Positions 6,898 to 14,863 of a stretch of 27,940 nt of DNA are shown here, in pieces. How positions within the stretch are numbered: the first letter of the stretch is position 1; every line of letters starts with the position of its first letter. The notes under the pieces were generated by a model. It was not told the origin of the DNA. It searched no databases and saw only the letters and a list, made by a program, of their open reading frames with translations. The stretch is taken from IMG/VR virus record IMGVR_UViG_3300025138_000262, positions 1-27,940 of that record; one strand, 5' to 3'. A program made the translations under genes and the position numbers. This stretch comes from a virus.

Positions 6898-7482
6898 TTA
6901 TTTATTTTGTTTAGTCAAAGATATGGAACTTTTTTTTAATAGTTGAAAAATAATATGAGTATTATCTATGAAAGTTTCTTTTTTTAAATCTGGAGGACTG
7001 CATACCTCATATATTTTTTGAATAATTTCTACATCAACCCCTAATTCTTTTGCATATAACTCATGCACATCTTCAGGAGATAGAAACCCTTCAACATATG
7101 AAGATATCTTTTTCTGATTTGAAAAGAAATCCAATATACTAATTTTATTATTCAATGAAAATTGTGAATAAGCACCAGATATAAACCTTTGAAAATCAGA
7201 TTTATATGCAGTGAAATCAAATATAAATAAATGTTTATCATTATTTAATTCTATATAGTCTTCAAATAATTTATGATTTTGCAAATAATTAAATGAGAAT
7301 TTTTTAAATGTGGACGTCATCTTGGTACTGTATTCACAGAAAAACCTATTATTTTCAGTAGAGTAAACATTTTCCCATGCAACATAAGTTTGCACGGGAA
7401 CATGTGATACGCCTTTTCTTATCTTTAATAAAGGATATAGAAAGACCTTACTTTTTTGAAAAAATTCTGTATAAACACCCAT
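6898..7482 (-). CDS. Hypothetical protein, 194 aa, in the MoxR/VWA operon
   Basis: The N-terminal half carries aromatic-rich segments (FLYPLLKIRKGVSHVPVQTY, a YSTENNRFFCEYS segment, FSFNYLQNHKLFEDYIEL) that look like a mixed alpha/beta domain. The C-terminal half contains LSPEDVHELYAKELGVDVEI and ends in a basic, Ser-rich tail. I do not recognise a family and see no catalytic motif, signal peptide or membrane helix. The start at 7482 is one base after the PD-(D/E)XK nuclease stop, and the next gene follows after two bases, so it is translated as part of the operon. Confidence 0.7.
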   Translation of the reverse strand: MGVYTEFFQKSKVFLYPLLKIRKGVSHVPVQTYVAWENVYSTENNRFFCEYSTKMTSTFKKFSFNYLQNHKLFEDYIELNNDKHLFIFDFTAYKSDFQRFISGAYSQFSLNNKISILDFFSNQKKISSYVEGFLSPEDVHELYAKELGVDVEIIQKIYEVCSPPDLKKETFIDNTHIIFQLLKKSSISLTKQNK

Positions 7483-7483
7483 A

Positions 7484-8470
7484 CTATAATTTAATCTTAT
7501 TTACTAAGAAATCATAAGGTAGACTATAATTTCTGTTTTCATAATGATATTTAGCAGTTTTTAATGCACCGCTTAAACCACCAGCCCAGGCTGATAATGT
7601 ATCATCTAATACATCAAAAACATAAACTTGTTTGTATAAATCTATAACAACAAACTTAAAAACTATATTGTAATCATCTCTATCATCTCCTAAAGAGTCA
7701 TAAACTAACTTTGAATATATAGCTGCTTGCAACCAATAATTATAAAAATCAATAGTCTCTTTAAAATCTGAAATTGTTTTCCCTGTGGTTTTTAAATCAC
7801 AAATAGTAACTTGCTTTTTATCAGAATCAACAGTATAATGGTCAATGTATCCATGTAAACCAAAAGGGTAACCTTCTAGTGTAGTTTCTAAATACTTCTC
7901 ACTAAATGATTCTATAGGATCTAAATCAAAGTCTGTACTTACTTCATTAAATAAAGACATTACATCTTTATTTTCTTTTAGTATATCTACTTTTTCTTTA
8001 CATCTTAATAAAGTATCCTGATCAACAACGTCAACGTTACTATTACCTATGAATTTCCAGTATGGTTCATTGTCTTCTGTTCTAATTTTAGCTATCCTTG
8101 ACTCATCAGCCTTAAGAGATTGATATAAGTTTAATTCTTTTAAAGAATCTAGTATAACAAAGTCATCACAACTTACTAATGTTTCTGCATCAGTATGAAG
8201 AGCCATATCTTTCAATACTTTTCTAACACTATCTGATGGTGCTTTACCGGGAACAATATTAAACTTTTCATTAACATTCTCAGCTTCAAATAATAGACAG
8301 TGAATAAGTTTACCTTCTATTAGATGTTTGTCTGTTCTGACCTCACGGTCCCATAATATATAGTCCTTATAAAATAAGGATGGTGAAAATAATAATTTGT
8401 TAAGAGAAGAGTAGCTCCACTTAAATTTCTTTAAGTAGAACTCTTCTTCTTTCTGTAAGTCTTTAATCAT
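7484..8470 (-). CDS. PD-(D/E)XK nuclease of the RecB/Cas4-like type
   Basis: The 328-aa product has the usual layout of RecB-family phage exonucleases: an N-terminal WSYSSLNKL helix, a GKLIHCLLF segment with H57, the motif GYIDHY (D210), the catalytic ICDLKTT (D225, K227), and a downstream NYWLQAAIYS helix with the Q...Y-type conserved glutamine (Q248). This fits a DUF3799-like/exonuclease group that degrades or trims double-stranded DNA in recombination. No cysteines are placed to form the iron-sulphur cluster of Cas4. It overlaps the upstream paralogue B gene by 8 bases and is followed after one base by the 194-aa gene, in the middle of the MoxR/VWA operon. The exact substrate cannot be told. 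Confidence 0.8.
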   Translation of the reverse strand: MIKDLQKEEEFYLKKFKWSYSSLNKLLFSPSLFYKDYILWDREVRTDKHLIEGKLIHCLLFEAENVNEKFNIVPGKAPSDSVRKVLKDMALHTDAETLVSCDDFVILDSLKELNLYQSLKADESRIAKIRTEDNEPYWKFIGNSNVDVVDQDTLLRCKEKVDILKENKDVMSLFNEVSTDFDLDPIESFSEKYLETTLEGYPFGLHGYIDHYTVDSDKKQVTICDLKTTGKTISDFKETIDFYNYWLQAAIYSKLVYDSLGDDRDDYNIVFKFVVIDLYKQVYVFDVLDDTLSAWAGGLSGALKTAKYHYENRNYSLPYDFLVNKIKL

Positions 8471-9611
8471 TTATTTTTGAATTTAATTCATCTGCAATAT
8501 ACAAATTTTCAAGATCAATTTTAAATACTTCTGATTCTGGTCCAACCATTGCACCCATCAACTTTTCAAGAATATACTTTCTTGTTTTGTCAACTGCAAA
8601 TCTTGATAGTTTTCCATCATCTGCAAGTTTCTTCAGGTATCTATTATAAGACCATATATTACTTGTACAATGGTTACCTTCATATGCTTTTAATCTGTTA
8701 CGCATTGTTTTTACATTAACTGAATTCCAGTTTGTAGTATTTTTAAACCAATCATAATGCCAGTAATATAATCCAGATACAACATCAAATGATTTTTCTA
8801 TATTACAATTAGCTAACATCTCAATTGTTAATGATCTATTCTCCATATCAGCACTTGTGATCATATTTTTAATATTATCATACTCAGTGTTTTCAATTAC
8901 TGCTAACTCAGCATCAATTATATTACATATTTGTGAATCATATACCATCAAAGAAGTATTATTTTTTAAATCTTCAAATATTTTATAATTTGTTTTTTGG
9001 AGTACCCAATCACTATTACCTAAACCTGTATTACCAGAAGTAGTAATCCAATTTTCTAAATCATTTATTATCAAAGATTTAGCAACATCAGATTGATTCC
9101 AATGTTTCCTAATATTAAAAGTAACCATAGAATCAGTTGGAGCCATTTCTAGAAAATCTTGAAGTTTAACAACAGCTAAATCTGACAATATGCTTTTCTC
9201 TTTCATATAAACCAGTATATCAAATGCTTTTTTATATGTTATGGAAGAATTCCATTCTCTATCAAATATTGTATTAAAAAGCTTATAAGATACAACTGCT
9301 ACATCTGCTTTAGATGGGTCTCTAATTACTTTACAGTTGTATTTTTCTTTTAACAAATCAACTTTTTGTCTTGGAAGAGTAATTTTAGGAAATCTATATA
9401 TTTTTTTATCTTGTAAACTAAGATTTTCAACATTAGTTACCATAGGTAATGACAAAGAAGCTAAATCTTCTGGATCTAACTCCCATTTATCATTTGATGT
9501 TAACCACATACAATCAGATTTACTAAAATTTATAGCAGTTTGCTTTAATTGATTTTTGTCATTCCATTCTCCATCATATGTATTTATTTCTAATTTATAT
9601 TTTTCTTTCAT
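8463..9611 (-). CDS. Hypothetical protein, 382 aa; paralogue B of the tandem pair
   Basis: Residues 68-108 (DKKIYRFPKITLPRQKVDLL, then KEKYN..KVIRD...ADVAVVS) align without rearrangement to residues 67-106 of the next upstream product (9616-10659): both have KK, a PK.T strand, an LKE helix, a D and a hydrophobic strand after AD. A second block (around residue 240-270, ADMENRSLTIEMLANCNIEK) aligns with SRHNEDRVLALKIVPTICYK of the partner. The first block has the strand-helix-strand pattern seen in BRCT or Rossmann-like folds. No enzyme motif is evident. It sits between its paralogue (4-base gap) and the PD-(D/E)XK nuclease (8-base overlap). Function unknown; paralogy is my reading. Confidence 0.75.
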   Translation of the reverse strand: MKEKYKLEINTYDGEWNDKNQLKQTAINFSKSDCMWLTSNDKWELDPEDLASLSLPMVTNVENLSLQDKKIYRFPKITLPRQKVDLLKEKYNCKVIRDPSKADVAVVSYKLFNTIFDREWNSSITYKKAFDILVYMKEKSILSDLAVVKLQDFLEMAPTDSMVTFNIRKHWNQSDVAKSLIINDLENWITTSGNTGLGNSDWVLQKTNYKIFEDLKNNTSLMVYDSQICNIIDAELAVIENTEYDNIKNMITSADMENRSLTIEMLANCNIEKSFDVVSGLYYWHYDWFKNTTNWNSVNVKTMRNRLKAYEGNHCTSNIWSYNRYLKKLADDGKLSRFAVDKTRKYILEKLMGAMVGPESEVFKIDLENLYIADELNSKIND

Positions 9612-9615
9612 TATT

Positions 9616-10659
9616 TTATTTTAAATATTGTTGATACTCTTTTTTCACAGCTACTTTAAATGTATAAAGATCTCTGTTGTGAATACTTATTTCTTTTCTT
9701 ACTATAGGCTCAAGGTATCTAAATGATACTTTATCAAGTTTATCTTTACTATCTAACCACAGTATCATATCCTGAGCACTTCTTCTTTCTAACTTTGTAA
9801 AGCCAGATGCATCAATCCAATACTGTAGATCTTTATCTCTATTATCAGCATAAGTTATCATACTACAATCTTGAGCAAATTGCCATAGTAAATGATAGTT
9901 TGTTTTATAACATATAGTAGGAACAATCTTAAGAGCTAAAACCCTATCCTCATTATGACGTGAGTTATCTAATTGAACTTTAAGATCTGCTAACAATTGT
10001 TCATCAAGAATCATCTTAGTTGCAGAAGCATGAAGTACTGTCTCAGGATCAATAACACTTACATCTGTGGTATCAATTATATAAGCTAAATTAATAGCCA
10101 TCCCAGTTAACATCCAGGAATCATACAAACTGTCTTCTATATCTAAATCATAGTATCTTACACTTTCTGTAAGCTTAGGTGTTATTATAACTTCTAGGCC
10201 TGAATTAGCAATTGCTATTTCTTTAGGGTGTGTTGCTGAAGATCTACCTAATGTAGTTTCATAATTCCATAACTTGTTCATCATTACAGTAGAAGGTATA
10301 TTCTCAGCGTTTTCTAGACGGTGGGTTGATATATCTTCATGACCTATAATTAAATCAGCTAGTTCGTAATCATTTGTTACAGTTATACCGTGCTCTTTAA
10401 GAGCTGCTTTTAATCTATCTTGAGATACAGTACACTTAGGTAATATAAAAGCTTTCTTTTTATTTCTAAAAGTAGTGCCGTCTTCTGTTGGCACTGTTAA
10501 TATAGTGTTTATTTTTTCATATGTTGTTTGATCTTGAGTACATAATACTTCATCTATTTCCCCTGAAGTAGAAAGGACACCATAAGTAGTGTCCTGTTCT
10601 AAATCAAAGTAAGCTAAAGCATCAGTATCAAAATCTTGATATACTGATTTATTTGCCAT
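9616..10659 (-). CDS. Hypothetical protein, 347 aa; paralogue A of the tandem pair
   Basis: The N-terminus is acidic with a possible beta-rich region (residues 1-60). Residues 67-106 hold KKKAFILPKCTVSQDRLKAA, LKEHGITV and ADLIIG, a strand-helix-strand unit like a BRCT repeat, shared with paralogue B. A second shared block lies around residues 230-255. The C-terminal third is helical and basic (FKVAVKKEYQQYLK). It starts one base after the MoxR ATPase stop and is followed by paralogue B after four bases, which links it tightly to the ATPase/VWA pair. It may be a substrate adaptor or structural partner of that machine, but this is inference. Confidence 0.75.
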   Translation of the reverse strand: MANKSVYQDFDTDALAYFDLEQDTTYGVLSTSGEIDEVLCTQDQTTYEKINTILTVPTEDGTTFRNKKKAFILPKCTVSQDRLKAALKEHGITVTNDYELADLIIGHEDISTHRLENAENIPSTVMMNKLWNYETTLGRSSATHPKEIAIANSGLEVIITPKLTESVRYYDLDIEDSLYDSWMLTGMAINLAYIIDTTDVSVIDPETVLHASATKMILDEQLLADLKVQLDNSRHNEDRVLALKIVPTICYKTNYHLLWQFAQDCSMITYADNRDKDLQYWIDASGFTKLERRSAQDMILWLDSKDKLDKVSFRYLEPIVRKEISIHNRDLYTFKVAVKKEYQQYLK

Positions 10660-10660
10660 A

Positions 10661-11932
10661 CTATTTCATTGTCATTTTGATAACCTCTGGGATCATCATG
10701 AATTTATTAAACTTCTTTTTATTACCATTAAAAATGGTCCGTACAACTAGATACTTAAGATCATTAGTAAAATAATCTTGAGTACATAAAGCTTTAAGTC
10801 TATCTGTAACTTTCTGACTTACTGTGTTATCTTTAGAATAAACAACAGAATAATTACCTAGTCTTGTAGCTAGCGTTGATGCAATATCTGCACGGTATGT
10901 ATCATCTTTACCAATACAACTTCTAAGCTCACCTAAGATATATGATTCATTATCATGAGTCAACAAATCTTTTGGTGTTACTAGCTTATCAAGCTTGTTA
11001 TTAATAAATGTAGTAAACATTGACGCAAATGAATCACCAACACTACCTTCTCCAATCATTTGAACTAAACTTAAGTTATCTTCAAATTTTTCAAAGCTTG
11101 ATATAGCATTAAAGAATGTTGTAATAGATCTTGCATTTGTTTCTTGTGTTACTAGTTCTGGGTGTAGCAAAAGAAAGTTAATACATCTAGTATCTATCCC
11201 TGCACCTTCTGCCCATTGAGCCCATACATTAACATCAAACTTAAGATTAGCAGTTACATATCTAGTCTTTTGTGCAGAATCTACACTGTTAACCATATAA
11301 TCACCATTATCCGGGTTAGCTGTTAATATAATATGCCAATCTTTTGGTAGAGTCCATGAGATATAAGTCTGACGGTCTATTAATTCCATAACTGCTTGAA
11401 TAAATCTTGTATCAGCTCTATTCCAGTCATCTAATAATAAGATACCACCTTCTTTTGCATCAGCAATCCATTCAGGAGCACAATAAGACATTCTATTCTT
11501 ACCGGTCATTTTATATCCTTGTTTAAGATATTCTTGTACTGCTAACTCATCAACCCATTGGCCTACTTTCTTAGTAGTTGGTGTTGATATATTGGCAAGA
11601 CTTGTTCCCGCTGCTCTTTGTGTTGCAGATAACATAGATAAATCATCTATTTTCTTAGCTGGTATTATTTTTTCTTTATACATCTGAAATTGACGTACAG
11701 GAAAACCCACTAAGTCACCTAGCTCTTCTATTTGTGCTAGATTAAGTTTTACAAACTTGAGTTTATTATCTTGAGCAAGCTCAACTATAGTAGATGTTTT
11801 ACCAATACCTGATTCACCCACAACTTCTACAGAAACCGGACTTTTTCCTACTCCTTGTAAATATCTATTATTTGTAATTATGTGATTTACAAATCCTTTT
11901 AACTCCGTTACATTTAAATTTACTTGTGCCAT
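10661..11932 (-). CDS. MoxR-type AAA+ ATPase
   Basis: The 423-aa product has Walker A GESGIGKT (39-46), Walker B ILLLDD (164-169) followed by WNRAD, sensor 1 in TANPDNG (N206), and an arginine (R224) in the DSAQKTRY segment at the arginine-finger position. The insertion with RQTYISW after Walker B fits the MoxR/AAA_5 (helix-2 insert) clade. MoxR ATPases act as chaperone-like remodelers paired with a VWA-domain partner; here that partner is the next gene upstream (11939-13102, 6-base gap). All nucleotide-handling motifs look intact. Related AAA+/VWA pairs include CobS/CobT-like chelatases, also reported from phages, but no porphyrin or cobalamin gene is present here. Confidence 0.88.
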   Translation of the reverse strand: MAQVNLNVTELKGFVNHIITNNRYLQGVGKSPVSVEVVGESGIGKTSTIVELAQDNKLKFVKLNLAQIEELGDLVGFPVRQFQMYKEKIIPAKKIDDLSMLSATQRAAGTSLANISTPTTKKVGQWVDELAVQEYLKQGYKMTGKNRMSYCAPEWIADAKEGGILLLDDWNRADTRFIQAVMELIDRQTYISWTLPKDWHIILTANPDNGDYMVNSVDSAQKTRYVTANLKFDVNVWAQWAEGAGIDTRCINFLLLHPELVTQETNARSITTFFNAISSFEKFEDNLSLVQMIGEGSVGDSFASMFTTFINNKLDKLVTPKDLLTHDNESYILGELRSCIGKDDTYRADIASTLATRLGNYSVVYSKDNTVSQKVTDRLKALCTQDYFTNDLKYLVVRTIFNGNKKKFNKFMMIPEVIKMTMK

Positions 11933-11938
11933 TTTCTA

Positions 11939-13102
11939 TTAATTTAATTTAATTACTTGTCCTGGTAACTCATTGTTTATTTCAGATATACTACTAAGAA
12001 CCCATAAAGTATTCTTAGGACAGTCATCTGGAGCATATGCTTCACCATCTGTTAAATATATTAGAGCTGTATAACTCCCCTTCTTTTCATTATAATGATC
12101 AATTACAGGTTGGAATGATGTCCCACCTCTACCATGTATTTCCCAATCTTTTTTAGGATTAAATTCCTTCACACTATTAAGCTGTGTATCACATTGTGCT
12201 ACTGTAATTTTATGGCCTGTCTTGTACATATGAGCAAGCTCACTGAAGAATTCTTTTAACTCTTCATTATTTACAGATCCACTTGTGTCAACACCAACAA
12301 GTATATGATTTTTAAATTTAATTTTTAAACCAGGATTACCTGAATAACGTTTATTATATTTACGTCTTAGCTTTTTAGTATATACAATACTAGAATTACC
12401 AACAAATCTTTTTAGATACCCTTTCCAATCAAACTTAGCTGGTTCAATATGCATAAGCCTCTCTATAAGCTCTGCAAGTTCACCTGGTATACTACCACAC
12501 TTTTTTTCTGTTTGTTCAGCAGAAGCCTTTAATTGATGTTCTATTTGTTTTTCAACTAACTTTTTATCTGCTTCAGGTAAATCATCAAACTCATTCCATG
12601 TACTATGACAATGTTGGCTATTACCATCCATCTGGCTCATTAAGTTATCTAATGATGGGCAATTCCCATCTTCCTGTGCTTGTTCTAATAATTCATAATA
12701 CTTTTTAGTACCTGCTTTTTTAGGAAGATTTAATTCTGGAAAACTTGATAGTAGTAAACCACCTTCAGGTAATTTACTTTCCAGTATGTACTGGTTTATT
12801 TCTAGGTCAGCGGCTATATTAAATAGCTTATGATTAGAATATAGATCTCTTAATAATAAATGACCAAATGCAATATGCAAAAGTTCATGTTTAATTAATC
12901 CGTATCTATGGTCTTCACTCAAATTTGTATAAAAATCTGTGTTTATAGTCAATTGAATACCAATTCCATGTTTACTTACACCTGCTGTAGGTATGCGTAA
13001 ACTAAATTGTTTATTAATACCAATTAAAAAGAGCCCGTAAAAGGGCTCAGTAAATATTAAGTTCTTGGTTGTTTTAGCAACTAAATCTTGTATGTTACTC
13101 AT
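11939..13102 (-). CDS. DUF2201-type metallopeptidase-like plus VWA domain protein
   Basis: The 387-aa product has two parts. The N-terminal domain has a zinc-site motif HELLHIAFGH (H72, E73, H76, H81) followed by the FNIAADLEINQ segment (94-104), typical of the DUF2201 N-terminal putative metallopeptidase. The middle (145-220) is a polar, helical linker. The C-terminal VWA domain has a complete MIDAS: DTSGS (272-276), T328 in GRGGTSF and D352 in LTDGEA. This is the classic partner of a MoxR AAA+ ATPase, which follows after six bases. The role in phage is unknown; by family, the VWA binds a target through a metal and the ATPase remodels it, perhaps with proteolysis. The stop codon is at 11939 and the start overlaps the upstream gene by 8 bases. 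Confidence 0.87.
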   Translation of the reverse strand: MSNIQDLVAKTTKNLIFTEPFYGLFLIGINKQFSLRIPTAGVSKHGIGIQLTINTDFYTNLSEDHRYGLIKHELLHIAFGHLLLRDLYSNHKLFNIAADLEINQYILESKLPEGGLLLSSFPELNLPKKAGTKKYYELLEQAQEDGNCPSLDNLMSQMDGNSQHCHSTWNEFDDLPEADKKLVEKQIEHQLKASAEQTEKKCGSIPGELAELIERLMHIEPAKFDWKGYLKRFVGNSSIVYTKKLRRKYNKRYSGNPGLKIKFKNHILVGVDTSGSVNNEELKEFFSELAHMYKTGHKITVAQCDTQLNSVKEFNPKKDWEIHGRGGTSFQPVIDHYNEKKGSYTALIYLTDGEAYAPDDCPKNTLWVLSSISEINNELPGQVIKLN

Positions 13103-13391
13103 CTGTTATTTTATTAATTATGTCCATATATATTTTATTTACTTTTTTCTTTTCAAGAAATGCATAGATTTTTTTAGTACTTAATTCACCTACGTTTAAG
13201 GTGTATTTTACTGCAGTACAAAAATTAACTCTATCTTCAAACATTAAGGCTTTAGCCATTAATTTGTCTAGCACTTCTTTATTTTCATAATTTGCATTAT
13301 TATATATTTCACATGCTAGTGATTGATCTTCAGGTAAACCTTGAAACATTTGTTTATACTTAAAGAATTCTTCTAATGTGATTATTTTCAT
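13095..13391 (-). CDS. Hypothetical protein, 98 aa
   Basis: The product is helical and rich in Lys and Asn: MKIITLEEFFKYKQMFQGLP at the start and a basic C-terminal end (FLEKKKVNKIYMDIINK). I recognise no family; there is no signal peptide or membrane helix. Its ATG at 13391 overlaps the RusA-like gene's stop (ATGA-type), and its 3' end overlaps the start of the VWA gene by 8 bases, so it is translationally coupled on both sides. Confidence 0.65.
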   Translation of the reverse strand: MKIITLEEFFKYKQMFQGLPEDQSLACEIYNNANYENKEVLDKLMAKALMFEDRVNFCTAVKYTLNVGELSTKKIYAFLEKKKVNKIYMDIINKITDE

Positions 13392-13780
13392 TGAAAATCA
13401 ACTATTTCAATCCATACTCCTGGATTTTGTTTATCATATGTATACTTTTCAAATCCTGGTATAATAAATTCTGCATTATCATCTTCAATCCAACCATATT
13501 TAACCATATCATCTTGTACAGTTTGTGCAGGATTCAAATAGTCAAACTTATGACGGCTACCTCTGATAAACTCAAAAGATATTTTTATTGGTAGCTTACG
13601 TGTTTCTAATGCTTTTTTAAAATCATCAGCATAACTTAAGTAAATATCTTTAGTGGCCTTTCTATAATTCATTACAGCTTTACTTGCTATAAAGTATTTA
13701 CCTGTCCAGCGCCTTCCATTTTTACTAGAAGGTACATTGCCTGGTATCCACCAACGTTTTACTTCTCTAATTTCTCCCAT
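13388..13780 (-). CDS. rusA: RusA-like Holliday junction resolvase
   Basis: The 130-aa length is normal for RusA. The N-terminus has PGNVPSSKNGRRW, matching the RusA P.(P)...NR.R opening, and residues 75-104 have the aspartate pattern (D80, D90/D91, then WIEDDNAEF with D100/D101) seen in RusA as D.DN..K...D.L......DD..I. These acids bind the metal ions used to cut four-way DNA junctions made in phage recombination and replication. It leads the operon that includes the MoxR/VWA pair and the PD-(D/E)XK nuclease. The expected DNL is replaced by YLN, so it is a divergent member. Confidence 0.72.
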   Translation of the reverse strand: MGEIREVKRWWIPGNVPSSKNGRRWTGKYFIASKAVMNYRKATKDIYLSYADDFKKALETRKLPIKISFEFIRGSRHKFDYLNPAQTVQDDMVKYGWIEDDNAEFIIPGFEKYTYDKQNPGVWIEIVDFQ

Positions 13781-13803
13781 AATTTATTTGCTTAATTAAG
13801 TTT

Positions 13804-14790
13804 TTATTGATTTTCTTTATTTAAGGTTTCTCTTAATAAAGGTTTTAGCATTGCATGAACTTTATCAAAACCATGTGACTTCATAGCATCTGATATGTCT
13901 TTACATATAGTTGGTACAAATCCATTAATTTTATATGCATCAGCATATCTATCAACAGCCTTTAGGCCAGCCTCATCATTATCAAAAAGTGTTATTACTT
14001 TTTTATATTTCTTTTTGAAATGTTGAATTATATGAGGTTTTATCATAGTATTCTCTGAGTCTGGAGCTATAACTTCAAGGTTATACCCCATACCCTTAAG
14101 ACACATAGCATCTTTTAAAGAAGAACAAATTACTAAATAGGGTTGATTATATTCTAACTGATCTAGTCCCTGCAAGTAACTTTTAACTTTAAAGAATTTA
14201 TGTGATTTACTTTTAGGTTGATAGAATTTAAACGCTTTACCTTCTTTGTCAAAGTATCCAAAGCAACAACTATTACCTATACGTAAATTTTTTATATCAG
14301 ATTCTTTTGTTTTAACTAAATTATAATAATCTATAGGCCTAACGTTATACTTTTCAAGCATAGTTTTTCCTATTCTATAGCTTAGCCAATACTTTTGATC
14401 TTCAATACTCCAACCTTTAGTTTTAACAAAATCCAATTGCCATTTAGGCTCTGGAACTATAGTTAAATCTTTATATTCAGATGTCTTTATGTATTCATTA
14501 TAATCTGCAACAATCTTTCTCATTGCTTCAGGATATTCTATTTCAAATAACAACTTTACTAAATCTACTTTATTACCATTTTTACCAGTAGAAAAATCTT
14601 TAAACTTATATTGCATAATTTTTTTATCAACATATATGCAAAAGCTTGGTGTTTTTTCTGAGGGATTAAAGACTGATTTAATCTTTAGATCTTGGCCAGT
14701 TAGGCGTTCTGATAAATTTAAGTAATATTGAAATACCCATGTGCTTGGTACATCTGATCCTTCTAATACAAAATTTTTAGTGCTAAACAT
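13804..14790 (-). CDS. DnaG-type primase with TOPRIM domain, no zinc cysteines
   Basis: The 328-aa product has an N-terminal segment (FNPSEKTPSFCIYV...YKFKDFSTGKNGN, residues 41-73) that follows the DnaG zinc-domain pattern but lacks the Cys/His ligands. The TOPRIM domain is at ~218-290: the expected catalytic Glu segment reads ICSSLKDAMCL (221-231), with Ser in place of Glu, and the metal site is FDNDEAG (D270, D272). This SxKD form is seen in a class of phage primases. It makes RNA primers for the polymerase. It follows the SSB-like gene after a terminator-like hairpin and is followed by the RusA-like gene after 23 bases. It is shorter than bacterial DnaG and has no helicase-binding domain. 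Confidence 0.8.
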   Translation of the reverse strand: MFSTKNFVLEGSDVPSTWVFQYYLNLSERLTGQDLKIKSVFNPSEKTPSFCIYVDKKIMQYKFKDFSTGKNGNKVDLVKLLFEIEYPEAMRKIVADYNEYIKTSEYKDLTIVPEPKWQLDFVKTKGWSIEDQKYWLSYRIGKTMLEKYNVRPIDYYNLVKTKESDIKNLRIGNSCCFGYFDKEGKAFKFYQPKSKSHKFFKVKSYLQGLDQLEYNQPYLVICSSLKDAMCLKGMGYNLEVIAPDSENTMIKPHIIQHFKKKYKKVITLFDNDEAGLKAVDRYADAYKINGFVPTICKDISDAMKSHGFDKVHAMLKPLLRETLNKENQ

Positions 14791-14816
14791 AATTAAAATG
14801 TATTAATGTAAATCAA

Positions 14817-14847
14817 AAGGTGGCAATCAATCAAGAAAACCACCCTT
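14817..14847 (-). terminator. Rho-independent-type terminator after the SSB-like gene
   Basis: On the minus strand GGTGG (14844-14840) pairs with CCACC (14823-14819), with an outer AA/TT pair around one bulged base, and the 3' arm is followed by TTTTGATTT. It lies 16 bases after the SSB-like stop codon and 27 bases before the primase start. It may reduce rather than stop transcription into the primase gene. Confidence 0.5.
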
Positions 14848-14863
14848 ATCATTACTTATTCAA

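Noticed and set aside
7484-8470. Cas4 and therefore a CRISPR link
   Set aside because: The cysteines for the Cas4 iron-sulphur cluster are missing and there is no repeat array or other cas gene in the window.
11939-13102. Cobalt or magnesium chelatase subunit (CobT-like) reading of the VWA protein
   Set aside because: The N-terminal HExxH domain and the NIAADLEINQ segment fit DUF2201 better, and no tetrapyrrole gene is present nearby.
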